Origin: Eggerthella timonensis
GTDB lineage: Bacteria > Actinomycetota > Coriobacteriia > Coriobacteriales > Eggerthellaceae
Assembly: GCF_900184265.1 (NCBI RefSeq)
Contig: NZ_FXXA01000002.1
Span: 3,455,983 to 3,519,982, forward strand
DNA: 64,000 nucleotides
Reading direction: 5' to 3'
Part shown: positions 6,931 to 15,779 of the stretch, one piece after another
How positions within the stretch are numbered: the stretch's first letter is position 1
How the letters are laid out: each line of letters begins with the position of its first letter
Translations under genes and position numbers: made by a program
Notes under the pieces: generated by a model
Told to the model about the DNA's origin: nothing
Databases searched by the model: none
Seen by the model: only the letters and a program-made list of their open reading frames with translations

Positions 6931-8259
6931 ATGAACGCCACAGCCTTATTCTCGCGGTTCCGCCGCATGCGGGGCGCCGCCGTTCCCCACCACAAGGAGA
7001 CGGCGGATTTCGAGACGACCATCATGCCGTTGCCGCGCGAGATCGTGCTGCCCATGCAGCAGCACATCGGAGCGCTGTGCGAGCCGGTGGTGAAGAAGGG
7101 TGACCACGTGGACGTGGGCTCCCTCGTCGGACATGCGCCGCGCGGTCTGTCCGCCGATATCTTCTCCGGCGTCTCGGGCACCGTCAAAGCCATCCAGCCG
7201 GTGTTCTACTCCACCGGCAAAACCGACACCACCGTGGTCATCGAGGCCGACGGCGAGCAGACCGTCTCGCCCGACGTCGCGCCGCCAAACGTCATCGATC
7301 GCGACACGCTGCTCGAAGCCATGAAGAAGAGCGGCATCGTGGGTTTGGGCGGCGCGGGCTTCCCCACCGACGTGAAGCTGGCGCCGCCCAACCTGGACGA
7401 GATCGACACGTGGCTCGTGAACGCCACCGAGTGTGAGCCGTACCTGTCCACCGACTTCCGCGAGATGATGGAGCATGCCGACTCGCTGCTGCACGGCATC
7501 CGCACCTGCCTCAGGATGCTGGGCGTGCCGAAGGCCATCATCTGCATCGAAGACGATAAGCCCCAGGCCATCGACTACATGCGCGCCCGCACGTCCGCCG
7601 ACGCGAACATCGAGGTGCGCGCGCTTCCCGGCATGTACCCCCAAGGCGCCGAGAACGTGCTTGTGTACAACGTCACCGGCCGCGTGGTGCCGCGCGGCAA
7701 GCGCCAAACCGACGTGGGCGTCATGCTGTTCAACGTCACCACCATGTCGATGATCGGGCATTTCCTGCGCACGGGCATGCCGCTCATCAAGCGCCGCGTC
7801 ACCGTGACGGGCGACGCCGTGGCCCGTCCGCAGAACGTGGAGGTGGTCATCGGCACGCGCATCCGCGACATCATGGACTACTGCGGGCTGGCAAAGGAGC
7901 CGCACAAGATCATCGTGGGCGGCCCTATGATGGGCAACGCGCAGATCGACCTCGACTACCCGCTCGTCCGCCAGAACGGCGGCCTGCTCGTGTTCAGCGA
8001 AGAGGCCATGGAGCAGCCCGTCACCACCGCCTGCATCCGCTGCGGGCGCTGCACGAACTCGTGCCCCATGCAGCTTTCGCCCATCGCCATCAAGAAGGCG
8101 TACACCACGCAGGACGCGGACAAGCTGGACAAGCTCATGGCGGACCTCTGCATGGGCTGCGGCACGTGCTCGTACGTATGCCCGGCCAAGCAGCCGCTCG
8201 CCCAGACAAGCAAGCTGGCGCGCGACTTCATGCGCGCGGAGATGGCGAGGAGGGGCTAG
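6931..8259 (+). CDS. rnfC: Rnf complex subunit RnfC
   Basis: A 442-residue peripheral subunit of the ion-pumping ferredoxin:NAD oxidoreductase, the likely NADH-side module with FMN and two [4Fe-4S] clusters. The glycine-rich nucleotide motif 'GLGGAGFPTDVK' is near residue 138. The cluster motifs 'CIRCGRCTNSCP' and 'CMGCGTCSYVCP' are near residues 367 and 407. The start at 6931 has GGGGGGAG ten bases upstream; the earlier in-frame ATG has no such site. It is the first of nine closely packed genes. Confidence 0.97.
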   Translation: MNATALFSRFRRMRGAAVPHHKETADFETTIMPLPREIVLPMQQHIGALCEPVVKKGDHVDVGSLVGHAPRGLSADIFSGVSGTVKAIQPVFYSTGKTDTTVVIEADGEQTVSPDVAPPNVIDRDTLLEAMKKSGIVGLGGAGFPTDVKLAPPNLDEIDTWLVNATECEPYLSTDFREMMEHADSLLHGIRTCLRMLGVPKAIICIEDDKPQAIDYMRARTSADANIEVRALPGMYPQGAENVLVYNVTGRVVPRGKRQTDVGVMLFNVTTMSMIGHFLRTGMPLIKRRVTVTGDAVARPQNVEVVIGTRIRDIMDYCGLAKEPHKIIVGGPMMGNAQIDLDYPLVRQNGGLLVFSEEAMEQPVTTACIRCGRCTNSCPMQLSPIAIKKAYTTQDADKLDKLMADLCMGCGTCSYVCPAKQPLAQTSKLARDFMRAEMARRG

Positions 8260-9243
8260 ATGGAACCTATGGAGAAACGACCGCTCATCCTCTCGACGGC
8301 GCCGCACGTGTTCGACGGCATCACCACGCAGAAGGTCATGCTGAACGTGTTGATCGCGCTCGCGCCCACGCTGATCGCCTCCATCGTCATATTCGGCGTG
8401 GACGCCCTGTTGGTCACCGCCGTCACGACGCTCGCTTGCGTGCTGTTCGAGTACCTGTGGTGCCGGCTGCGCAAGACGCCTCAAACGGTGGGCGATCTGT
8501 CCGCCGTGGTCACCGGGCTGCTGTTGGCGTTCAACCTGCCCTCCACCATCCCGCTGTACATGGCGGTGATCGGCTCGTTCGTGGCCATCATCGTGGTGAA
8601 GGAGCTGTTCGGCGGCATCGGGCGCAACTTCGCGAACCCGGCCATCGTGGCCCGCATCGTGCTGTCGGTGTCGTTCACCGCGGCCATGACGAACTACGCG
8701 GCGCCCAACCCGCTTCTGCCCGGCGCGGCCGCCGTCGACGCCGTGAGCTCGGCCACTCCGCTCGCCCCGGGCGCCGCACAGCTGCCGTTCATGGATCTTC
8801 TGTTCGGCGTCCATCCCGGCGTGCTGGGCGAGACGTGCGGCGCGGCCATCCTGCTGGGCCTCATCTGGCTTTTGGCCACGCGCACCATCACGTTCACCAT
8901 CCCGGGCGTCTACGTGGGCACGGTGATCGTGCTCAGCTTGCTGACCGGGCACGACGTGTCGACGCAGGTGTTCGGCGGCGGGCTGCTCCTCGGCGCCGTG
9001 TTCATGGCCACCGACTACGTGGGATCGCCCACGTCGTTCAAGGGGCAGATCATCTTCGGCGTCGGGCTGGGGCTCATCACGTGCCTCATCCGCTTCTGGG
9101 GCAACATGAACGAGGGCGTGGCGTACTCCATCCTGCTCATGAACCTCGTGGTGCCCTACATCGACTCTCTCACGGCCACCACGCCGCTCGGCGGCGCGAA
9201 GAAGCGTCGCTTTGCCCGCGCGAGGAAAGAAGGAGGCGAATAA
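8260..9243 (+). CDS. rnfD: Rnf complex subunit RnfD
   Basis: A 327-residue polytopic membrane protein of the NqrB/RnfD family, which carries covalent FMN and helps translocate ions. The segment 'DAVSSATPLAPGA' (about residues 160-172) holds the S-[GA]-A-T-P-like flavinylation site. Family blocks 'NFANPAIVARIVL' and 'GSPTSFKGQIIFGVGLG' are present. It starts immediately after the rnfC stop, and its TAA overlaps the rnfG ATG. Confidence 0.96.
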   Translation: MEPMEKRPLILSTAPHVFDGITTQKVMLNVLIALAPTLIASIVIFGVDALLVTAVTTLACVLFEYLWCRLRKTPQTVGDLSAVVTGLLLAFNLPSTIPLYMAVIGSFVAIIVVKELFGGIGRNFANPAIVARIVLSVSFTAAMTNYAAPNPLLPGAAAVDAVSSATPLAPGAAQLPFMDLLFGVHPGVLGETCGAAILLGLIWLLATRTITFTIPGVYVGTVIVLSLLTGHDVSTQVFGGGLLLGAVFMATDYVGSPTSFKGQIIFGVGLGLITCLIRFWGNMNEGVAYSILLMNLVVPYIDSLTATTPLGGAKKRRFARARKEGGE

Positions 9244-9836
9244 TGACCGCTACCGCATCCGCCGCGAAGCCCTCCACGTGGAGCAGCATCGTCAAACCTG
9301 CCGTCGTCCTCGTGGTGATCTGCGCCATCGTGGGATTTCTGCTGGGAACCGTCAACAACCTCACGCTGCCCACCATCATGGCGAACCGCGAGGCGCGCGC
9401 CTGGGCGACGTACTCGTCGCTCATACCCGAGGCGTCCGACTTCGCCGCGCTGCCGTGCGACGTGCCCGGCGTGACGGCCTGCATGGAGGCGGCCGACGGC
9501 AAGGGCTACGCCATCACCGCGCAGGCGAAGGGGTACTCGAGCCAGGTTCCCATGGCCGTCGCCTTCGATGACGAAGGCGTCATCACGAACGTCATCGGCA
9601 TGGACAACACCGAGACGCCCGGCTTGGGCACCAAGGTGAAGGACCCTGCGTTCACCGACCAGTTCATCGGGCGCGCGGCCGAGCCTTTGACGATCGACGA
9701 CATCGACGCCATCACCGGCGCCACCATCTCGTCGAAGGCCGCGCTCGCCGCGCTCAACGAGGCCATCGAGGCCTACCAGACCACCGCCGGCGAGGCCCCC
9801 GCGCCCGCCGCCTCGACGGAGAAGGGAGCCGCATGA
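9243..9836 (+). CDS. rnfG: Rnf complex subunit RnfG
   Basis: A 197-residue subunit with one N-terminal membrane anchor (residues 18-40) and an extracytoplasmic FMN-binding domain. The covalent FMN acceptor is threonine 161 in 'ITGATISSKA', the motif recognised by ApbE, whose gene is in the same operon. The C-terminal 25 residues are Ala/Pro-rich. The start overlaps the rnfD stop by one base, and the stop overlaps the rnfE start. Confidence 0.96.
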   Translation: MTATASAAKPSTWSSIVKPAVVLVVICAIVGFLLGTVNNLTLPTIMANREARAWATYSSLIPEASDFAALPCDVPGVTACMEAADGKGYAITAQAKGYSSQVPMAVAFDDEGVITNVIGMDNTETPGLGTKVKDPAFTDQFIGRAAEPLTIDDIDAITGATISSKAALAALNEAIEAYQTTAGEAPAPAASTEKGAA

Positions 9837-10543
9837 TGGCAGCCGTCAACGAAAAGCCCTCGGCGCTCTCCGTGTTCAGCAAGGGGCTGCTCATCGAGAA
9901 CCCCACGCTGCGCCAGATGCTGGGCCTCTGCCCCACCCTCGCCGTCACCACCGCGGTGACGAACGGCATCGGCATGGGCGTGGCCACCACGTTCGTGCTC
10001 GTGTGCTCCGGCATCGTCGTGTCGCTGCTGCGCAACATCATCCCCACCACCATGCGCCTGCCCGCCTTCATCACCGTCATCGCCGGGTTCGTGACGCTCA
10101 CGATGATGACCATCGAAGCGTACCTCCCCGACCTCAACCAGGCGCTCGGCATCTACCTGCCGCTCATCGTGGTGAACTGCATCGTGCTGGGACGCGCCGA
10201 GGTGTTCGCGTCGAAGCACCCGGTGAAGGACGCGGCGCTCGACGGCTTGGGCATGGGCGTGGGCTTCACCATCACGCTCATCCTCATGTCGGCCATCCGC
10301 GAGCTGCTGGGCGCGGGCACGCTGCTGGGCTTCCCCGTCCTTTTGGGCATCATGGAGCCCATGAGCGTGTTCATCATGCCCCCGGGCGGCTTCGCCGTGC
10401 TGGGCGTGCTCATCGCCATCTCGGTGACCATCGAGATGCGCCGCAAGCGCCGCGCGGGCGAACCCGAGGAAGACGCCATCGCCTCGCAGGAAGACGCGTG
10501 CGCGTCGTGCCAGATGTGCGACTTGAAGGAGCGTGAGGCATAA
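9833..10543 (+). CDS. rnfE: Rnf complex subunit RnfE
   Basis: A 236-residue membrane protein of the RnfE/NqrD family with six helices ('LLIENPTLRQMLGLCPTLAV' near residue 18; 'GLGMGVGFTITLILMSAIRE' near 137). The last 25 residues are unusual: an acidic, cysteine-rich cytoplasmic tail ('ASQEDACASCQMCD'), with three cysteines that could bind metal. GAAGGGAG precedes the ATG. The stop overlaps the rnfA start. Confidence 0.95.
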   Translation: MMAAVNEKPSALSVFSKGLLIENPTLRQMLGLCPTLAVTTAVTNGIGMGVATTFVLVCSGIVVSLLRNIIPTTMRLPAFITVIAGFVTLTMMTIEAYLPDLNQALGIYLPLIVVNCIVLGRAEVFASKHPVKDAALDGLGMGVGFTITLILMSAIRELLGAGTLLGFPVLLGIMEPMSVFIMPPGGFAVLGVLIAISVTIEMRRKRRAGEPEEDAIASQEDACASCQMCDLKEREA

Positions 10544-11136
10544 TGGCCGAGTTCGCCGCGATCCTGTTCAGCATGATCCTCGTCAACAACTACGTACTGG
10601 TGAAGTTCCTCGGCATCTGCCCGTTCCTCGGGGTGTCGAAGAAGCTCGACTCGGCCGTGGGCATGGGCTGCGCCGTGACCGTGGTCATGGTGCTGGCCAC
10701 CGCCGTCACCTGGCCCCTGCAGCAGCTGCTCAACGCGCTGGGGCTGGGATACCTCCAGACCATCGCGTTCATCCTCGTCATCGCCGTGCTCGTGCAGATG
10801 CTCGAGATCGTCATCAAGCGCTTCTTCCCCGCGCTGCACGAGGCGCTGGGCGTGTACCTGCCGCTCATCACCACGAACTGCGCCGTGTTGGGCGTGACCA
10901 TCCTCGCCATCGACGAGGGCTACAACTATCCGCAGGCGCTCGTGTGCGCGCTCGGCGCCGGCCTGGGCTTCCTGCTGGCGATGGTGCTGTTCAGCGGCGT
11001 GCGCCGCCGCGTGGACGAGGCCGAGCCGCCCAAGGCGTTCAAGGGCATGCCCATCACGTTGATCTCCGCCGCGTTCGTGAGCTTGAGCTTCATGTGCTTC
11101 GCCGGCGTGGTGGACAACCTGTTCGGCGTGCTGTAG
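10543..11136 (+). CDS. rnfA: Rnf complex subunit RnfA
   Basis: A 197-residue, six-helix membrane subunit of the RnfA/NqrE family ('LVNNYVLVKFLGICPFLGVS' at residues 11-30; 'TTNCAVLGVTIL' near 105). The two conserved membrane cysteines that hold an intramembrane [2Fe-2S] cluster in this family are consistent with Cys25 and Cys108. It is translationally coupled to rnfE (TAATG). Confidence 0.96.
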   Translation: MAEFAAILFSMILVNNYVLVKFLGICPFLGVSKKLDSAVGMGCAVTVVMVLATAVTWPLQQLLNALGLGYLQTIAFILVIAVLVQMLEIVIKRFFPALHEALGVYLPLITTNCAVLGVTILAIDEGYNYPQALVCALGAGLGFLLAMVLFSGVRRRVDEAEPPKAFKGMPITLISAAFVSLSFMCFAGVVDNLFGVL

Positions 11137-11151
11137 GAAGGAGGGGGACGA

Positions 11152-11955
11152 ATGGACACCATCGTTTGGACCGTCGTGCTCATGGCCGCCGTCGGCCTCG
11201 TCGGCTCGGTGCTGCTGCTGATCGTTTCGAAGAAGCTGGCCATCGGCGAGGACGAGCGCCTCACCTACCTCACGAGCATCCTGCCGGGCGTCAACTGCGG
11301 CGCATGCGGATATCCTGGCTGCGAGCAATACGCCAAGGCGATGCTCGCCGGCGCGCCGCCCAACGCCTGCACGTCCGGCGGCAACCGCGTCGCCGACGAG
11401 CTGGCCGCGTTTCTGGGCGTCGAGTCCACGGGCGTGGTGCAGCGCGAGGCGTTCATCGCATGCCAAGGATCGCTCGACCACATCGACCCGCACCTCGTGT
11501 TCAAGGGCGTGCCCAGCTGCCGCGTGTTCAGCACGCTGTCGTACAGCAGCCTGTCGTGCCCGTTCGGCTGCCTCGGGTTCGGCGACTGCGCGCAGGCGTG
11601 CCCGTTCGACGCCATCATCGTGGAGAACGGCGTGGCGCGCATCGACACGGCCGCCTGCACCGGTTGCGGCACGTGCACGAACATCTGCCCGCGCGGCATC
11701 ATCTCGCTGGTGGATCAGGCTTCCTCCCCCGTCGCGTCCGTGGTGACGTGCAAGAACACCATGCCGGGCGCGAAGACGCGCAAGGTGTGCAGCGTGGGCT
11801 GCATCGGCTGCCAAAAGTGCGCGAGAGCGTGCCCCACCCAGTCCATCACCGTGGAGAACAACCTCGCGCGCATCGACGCGGCCACGTGCATCGGCTGCGG
11901 AACCTGCGTCGAGACGTGCCCGACCCATGCCATCGCCAAGCTCGTGTTCCGGTGA
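11152..11955 (+). CDS. rnfB: Rnf complex subunit RnfB
   Basis: A 267-residue ferredoxin-accepting subunit. It has an N-terminal membrane helix (about residues 4-25), then the [4Fe-4S] motif 'CGACGYPGCEQY' near residue 44. Several ferredoxin motifs follow, including 'CPFGCLGFGDCAQACP', 'CTGCGTCTNICP', 'CIGCQKCARACP' and 'CIGCGTCVETCP'. It takes electrons from reduced ferredoxin and passes them into the membrane chain. It is preceded by GAAGGAGGG 8 bases before the ATG. Confidence 0.96.
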   Translation: MDTIVWTVVLMAAVGLVGSVLLLIVSKKLAIGEDERLTYLTSILPGVNCGACGYPGCEQYAKAMLAGAPPNACTSGGNRVADELAAFLGVESTGVVQREAFIACQGSLDHIDPHLVFKGVPSCRVFSTLSYSSLSCPFGCLGFGDCAQACPFDAIIVENGVARIDTAACTGCGTCTNICPRGIISLVDQASSPVASVVTCKNTMPGAKTRKVCSVGCIGCQKCARACPTQSITVENNLARIDAATCIGCGTCVETCPTHAIAKLVFR

Positions 11956-11967
11956 TACGATGACGCG

Positions 11968-13116
11968 ATGCCCATGACGTCCCTCCTGCGACAGAGCCGC
12001 ACCGTCCGCTCGTCCCGCCCCCTCGGGGCCGGACGAGCGTTTCGCGTGGTGATTGCGTGCGCACTCGTCGGCGCGGTGGGCGCGGGGCTGGCCGGCTGCG
12101 CGGCGGGCGGCGGCGAAGCCGACGGGGCGGGCGCGCATGCAGCGACGGCCACGCGCGCGTTCACGGCCATGGACACCGGCATGACCCTCACCGTGCACGC
12201 CGCCGACCAGGCCGCGGCCGACGAGGCGGCGGACGCTTGCCAGCAGCGCGTGCGCGAACTGGATACGCTGTTGGCGCCCGACGGGGATGGCAGCGAGCTT
12301 GCGCGCGCGAACGCCGCGGGCGGCGCGGCGGTGGCCGTGTCCGCATCGGTCGGCGCGCTCGTCGAAGCGGCGCTCGACGCGGCGCGCGAGACGGGCGGCG
12401 CGTTCGACCCCACGGTGTACCCGCTGACGGACGCCTGGGGATTCACCGACGGCGCGCATCGCGTGCCCTCCCCCGAGGAGATCGCGACGCTGCGTGCGCG
12501 CGTGGGCTACGCCGCCGTGCAGGTGGACGGGGCGGCGGGCACGCTCACGCTGGACGGCGGCGCGCAGATCGACGTCGGCGGCGTGGCCAAGGGCTTCGCT
12601 GCCGACGAGCTGTCCGCGCTGCTGCGCGAACGCGGCGTGGCATCGGCGCTGTTCGACCTCGGCGGCAACGTGACCGCCTTCGGCGCGAAGCCCGACGGCA
12701 GCCCCTGGAAGGTGGGCATCGCCGACCCGAGCGCCCCCGACCAGCTGGCGGGCACGCTCGCGGTGCAGGACGTCACCGTGTCCACGTCGGGCGCCTACCA
12801 GCGCTTCTTCGACGAGGGCGGCACGCGCTACCATCACCTGCTCGACCCCGCCACCGGCTACCCCGCCGCCTCCGACCTCGCATCCGTGAGTGTGATCGGC
12901 CCGAACGGGACGCGCTGCGACGCGCTTTCCACCGCGTGCTACGTGCTGGGGGCGGACGGCGCGCTCGACCTGTGGCGCGCGGCGAGCGGCGAGGACGCGT
13001 TCGAGCTCGTGCTGATCGCGAACGACGGAAGCGTGCGCGTCACCGAGGGCATCGCCGCGTCGTTCTCCCCTGCCGCGGAATACGCCGACCGCGTGAGCGT
13101 CGAGGAGCGGCCATGA
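11968..13116 (+). CDS. apbE: FAD:protein FMN transferase (ApbE), lipoprotein
   Basis: A 382-residue enzyme that attaches FMN to threonine in flavoproteins such as RnfG and RnfD outside the membrane. It shows a lipobox 'GLAGC' with Cys44 after a long n-region. ApbE motifs are visible: 'TAMDTGMTLTVHA', 'FDPTVYPLTDAWGF', 'DVGGVAKGFAADEL', 'DLGGNVTAFG' and 'YHHLLDPATGYPA'. Its place directly after rnfB fits Rnf maturation. The ribosome-binding site is weak, so the start could also be the ATG at 11974. The stop overlaps the next start. Confidence 0.95.
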   Translation: MPMTSLLRQSRTVRSSRPLGAGRAFRVVIACALVGAVGAGLAGCAAGGGEADGAGAHAATATRAFTAMDTGMTLTVHAADQAAADEAADACQQRVRELDTLLAPDGDGSELARANAAGGAAVAVSASVGALVEAALDAARETGGAFDPTVYPLTDAWGFTDGAHRVPSPEEIATLRARVGYAAVQVDGAAGTLTLDGGAQIDVGGVAKGFAADELSALLRERGVASALFDLGGNVTAFGAKPDGSPWKVGIADPSAPDQLAGTLAVQDVTVSTSGAYQRFFDEGGTRYHHLLDPATGYPAASDLASVSVIGPNGTRCDALSTACYVLGADGALDLWRAASGEDAFELVLIANDGSVRVTEGIAASFSPAAEYADRVSVEERP

Positions 13117-13514
13117 AGCGCCGAGCGAGAAAAGCCGAGCTGCTGTTCATCGCCGCCGTGCTGGCCGTGGCCCTCGGCGGGTTCGCGCTGGCGCATGCCG
13201 TCGGCGATGGCGACCCCGAAGGCCATGCCGTGGCCACCATCGCGCGCGACGGCGCGCTGATCGACACCATCGACCTCGACGCCGTGGACGAGCCCTACAC
13301 GTTGCGGCTCGACGACGAGCGCGGCGTGAACGTGGTGGCGGTGGAGCCGGGACGCATCCGCGTCGTCGAAGCCGACTGCCCCGACGAGGTGTGCGTGCAC
13401 ACGGGCTGGATCGACAGCGCCGCCACGCCCATCGCATGCGTGCCGCACGGGCTGACCATCACCGTCGCGCGCGAAGGGGGTGCCTCCGATGGCCTCGACG
13501 CCGTGGCGCGCTAG
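13113..13514 (+). CDS. NusG domain II-containing membrane-anchored protein
   Basis: A 133-residue protein with an N-terminal membrane helix (about residues 9-28) and an extracytoplasmic beta domain of the 'NusG domain II' type. It carries 'ADCPDEVCVHTGWIDS' and 'CVPHGLTITV'. Such proteins accompany Rnf, ApbE and Gx-transporter genes in many anaerobes; the three cysteines may bind a cofactor, but the function is unproven. It overlaps apbE at its start and the next gene at its end. Confidence 0.85.
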   Translation: MKRRARKAELLFIAAVLAVALGGFALAHAVGDGDPEGHAVATIARDGALIDTIDLDAVDEPYTLRLDDERGVNVVAVEPGRIRVVEADCPDEVCVHTGWIDSAATPIACVPHGLTITVAREGGASDGLDAVAR

Positions 13515-14103
13515 CACCGCGTCCTCCACGAGCCTGCGCGTCTGCCGCTGCGCGCTGCTGGCGGCGCTCGCCCTGGCGCTGACCGCGCTCGAATCGCTCA
13601 TTCCCGTGCCGGTTCCCGTTCCGGGCATGAAGCTGGGCATCGCGAACATCGTGACGGTGGCGGCCGCGTTCTGGTTGGGGCCCGTCGACGCGGCGGTGGT
13701 GCTGGGCGTGCGCATCGTGCTGGCGGCGTTCCTCACCGGGCAGCTGGCCACGCTGCCGTTCAGCCTGGCGGGCGGCGCCTGCGCACTGGCGGTGACGCTC
13801 GCCTTCGTCCGTTTCTCCTCGATGGAGCGCGTGCGGCTCTGCGCCATGGCGGCCGCCGTGGCGCACAACATCGGGCAGATCGCCGTTGCCATCGTGGTTA
13901 CCGGCACGCCCGAAATCGCATTCTACCTGCCTGTTCTTCTGATGGTGGGCGTGGGTGCGGGCTTTCTCACGGGCACGGTCGCACAGGCGGTGCTCGAGCG
14001 GCTCCCGCACTCGAGCGCGGTGCCCGTCCGCGCCCGGCCGGGTGCGGGCCCAACCGTATCCGCAGCATGCGAGCCGCCTACCGAGCGGCCGCGCCGAGCA
14101 TGA
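13489..14103 (+). CDS. Gx transporter family membrane protein
   Basis: A 204-residue protein with about five membrane segments, a family often annotated 'Gx transporter' or 'heptaprenyl diphosphate synthase component I'. The N-terminal blocks 'LESLIPVPVPVPGMKLGIAN' and 'VLGVRIVLAAFLTGQ' are typical. GAAGGGGG lies 9 bases before the ATG at 13489. Last gene of the Rnf operon; it may import a cofactor precursor, which is an inference from neighbours. The C-terminal 25 residues are Pro/Ala-rich and not conserved-looking. Confidence 0.75.
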   Translation: MASTPWRASTASSTSLRVCRCALLAALALALTALESLIPVPVPVPGMKLGIANIVTVAAAFWLGPVDAAVVLGVRIVLAAFLTGQLATLPFSLAGGACALAVTLAFVRFSSMERVRLCAMAAAVAHNIGQIAVAIVVTGTPEIAFYLPVLLMVGVGAGFLTGTVAQAVLERLPHSSAVPVRARPGAGPTVSAACEPPTERPRRA

Positions 14104-14226
14104 CGGTTCGCCTACCGCTGACCTTGAACCCGTCGATCGGGCGGTGCGGGATGCTATGATTTGCGCAGTAATAGTATTGCATATCAATAAGTTTCGATCG
14201 GTTCAAACGGCATGAAAGGACGGCTC

Positions 14227-15006
14227 ATGGGCATCTACGTCATCACCGGCGCCTCGAGCGGCATCGGCGCGAAGACGGCCGAAATCCTGCGCGAGCACGG
14301 CCACGAAGTGGTGAACATCGACCTCAACGGCGGCGACATCAACGCCAACCTTGCCACGAAGGAAGGACGAGCGGGCGCCATCGCCGAGCTGCACGAGCGG
14401 TTCCCCGACGGCATCGACGCCATGATCTGCAACGCGGGCGTGTCGGGCGGCAAAGTGCCCATATCGCTCATCATCTCGCTCAACTACTTCGGCGCCACCG
14501 AGATGGCGCGCGGCGTGTTCGACCTGCTGGAGAAGAAGGGCGGCAGCTGCGTGGTCACCTCGTCGAACTCCATCGCCCAGGGCGCGGCGCGCATGGACGT
14601 GGCCGGCATGCTGAACAACCATGCCGACGAGGACCGCATCCTCGAGCTGGTGAAGAACGTCGATCCCGCCATCGGCCACGTGTATTACGCGTCGACGAAG
14701 TATGCGCTGGCCCGCTGGGTGCGGCGCATGAGCCCCGACTGGGGTTCGCGCGGCGTGCGCCTGAACGCGATCGCGCCGGGCAACGTGCGCACCGCCATGA
14801 CGTCCAACATGCTGCCCGAGCAGCGCGCCGCCATGGAGGCCATCCCCGTTCCCACCCACTACGGCGAAGAGCCGCTCATGGACCCCATCGAGATCGCGAA
14901 CGCCATGGCGTTCATCGCCAGTCCCGAGGCCAGCGGCATCAACGGCGTGGTCCTGTTCGTGGACGGCGGCACCGACGCCCTGCTCAATTCCGAGAAAGTC
15001 TACTAG
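14227..15006 (+). CDS. 3alpha-hydroxysteroid dehydrogenase-like SDR
   Basis: A 259-residue short-chain dehydrogenase. '[11 protein letters not shown]' near residue 6 binds NAD(P), 'NAGVSG' is at about 80, and the catalytic set is Ser ('VTSSNS'), Tyr and Lys in 'YASTK' near 155. The overall layout, with a short N-terminal half and 'SLNYFGATE' and '[10 protein letters not shown]' near the end, matches the Comamonas-type 3alpha-HSDH. It also matches the 259-residue Eggerthella lenta bile-acid 3alpha-HSDH as I remember it. The start is 14227, with AAAGGA six bases upstream; the ATG at 14212 contains that site. Steroid specificity is inferred. Confidence 0.85.
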   Translation: MGIYVITGASSGIGAKTAEILREHGHEVVNIDLNGGDINANLATKEGRAGAIAELHERFPDGIDAMICNAGVSGGKVPISLIISLNYFGATEMARGVFDLLEKKGGSCVVTSSNSIAQGAARMDVAGMLNNHADEDRILELVKNVDPAIGHVYYASTKYALARWVRRMSPDWGSRGVRLNAIAPGNVRTAMTSNMLPEQRAAMEAIPVPTHYGEEPLMDPIEIANAMAFIASPEASGINGVVLFVDGGTDALLNSEKVY

Positions 15007-15015
15007 GAGGCGACC

Positions 15016-15363
15016 ATGGTCATCAATGATTTCGTTTCTGCCATGCAGGGCAAGGACCACGAAGCGCTGGCCGCCTGCTTCGCCGAGGAGTGTCGGTTGT
15101 TCGACTACTGCCCCTCCATCGTGAAGCGCCAGAACTCGTTTCTGTACGGCCGCAACGCCATCGAGATGTTCTACCACAACAAGTTCACGTTCGGCGGCTT
15201 CGGCATGCTCGATCCGCGCGTGGTGAACGAGCGCACGGTGAACTTCTACGCCGACTACAACGGCACCATCATCCACGCCCTCGCCCAGATCGAGAACTGC
15301 ACCGACGGTTCGTGCAGCCTCGACGACAGCCTGATCCAGGAACTGGTGATTCGGCCCGCGTAG
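15016..15363 (+). CDS. SnoaL/NTF2-like protein
   Basis: A 115-residue protein with an NTF2-like cone fold pattern: N-terminal helix 'INDFVSAMQGKDHEALAACF', 'YGRNAIEMFYHNKFTFGGFG', then paired strands. NTF2-like proteins include steroid isomerases, polyketide cyclases and non-catalytic binders. It starts 9 bases after the dehydrogenase stop with AGGAGG, so the two are one operon and may act on the same steroid-like substrate (inference). Confidence 0.7.
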   Translation: MVINDFVSAMQGKDHEALAACFAEECRLFDYCPSIVKRQNSFLYGRNAIEMFYHNKFTFGGFGMLDPRVVNERTVNFYADYNGTIIHALAQIENCTDGSCSLDDSLIQELVIRPA

Positions 15364-15427
15364 GCAAACAACGCGCTGGGAAACGGTGATTGAACGCTCG
15401 CGTTTTCCGGAATAGCACTGCATTTGG

Positions 15428-15467
15428 TCAGGTCCCGCACGCCATCCGTGCGGGACCTGATTCCTTT
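15428..15467. terminator. Strong bidirectional terminator
   Basis: TCAGGTCCCGCACG at 15428-15441 pairs perfectly (14 bp) with 15447-15460 around a 5-base loop, followed by TTCCTTT. It closes the dehydrogenase operon. Confidence 0.85.
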
Positions 15468-15514
15468 GCGGGCATCAGAGCGAGGGCGTTGGGTTCGCAA
15501 GCGCGTTGGGCCGC

Positions 15515-15668
15515 GTGCGCGTTTCGCGGCAGAAATTTTCGGTTTAGGCACAAATTTTCCCGGAAGCGAACAATCCGACCAGGCATTATGCGGAAAATCC
15601 TCAGCCGCCAAGCGAAAAACGAGCCGCAACTGCGCCCAAACCGTAAATTTCTGCCGCGAAACGCGCAC
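15515..15668. mobile_element. MITE-like element with 35-bp terminal inverted repeats
   Basis: Arms 15515-15549 and 15634-15668 match at 33 of 35 positions as inverted repeats. They contain TTTCGCGGCAGAAATTT. The 84-base interior has no gene. A second element with related ends (TTCGTGGCAGAAAA) is at 45948-46118. No transposase is nearby, so a non-autonomous element or a structured RNA is possible. Confidence 0.6.
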
Positions 15669-15779
15669 GAAGAGATCGAGGAACTGCGGGTGCAGGCTCA
15701 CGAGCACGTCGTCCACCATGAGGCCCCTCCAAACGATAACGCCCGAAGCGCGGCCCTAAAGCTCAGGGCAGGGTCCCGC

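Noticed and set aside
10153-12837. An 894-codon minus-strand frame over rnfA, rnfB and apbE
   Set aside because: Antisense shadow of well-recognised genes.
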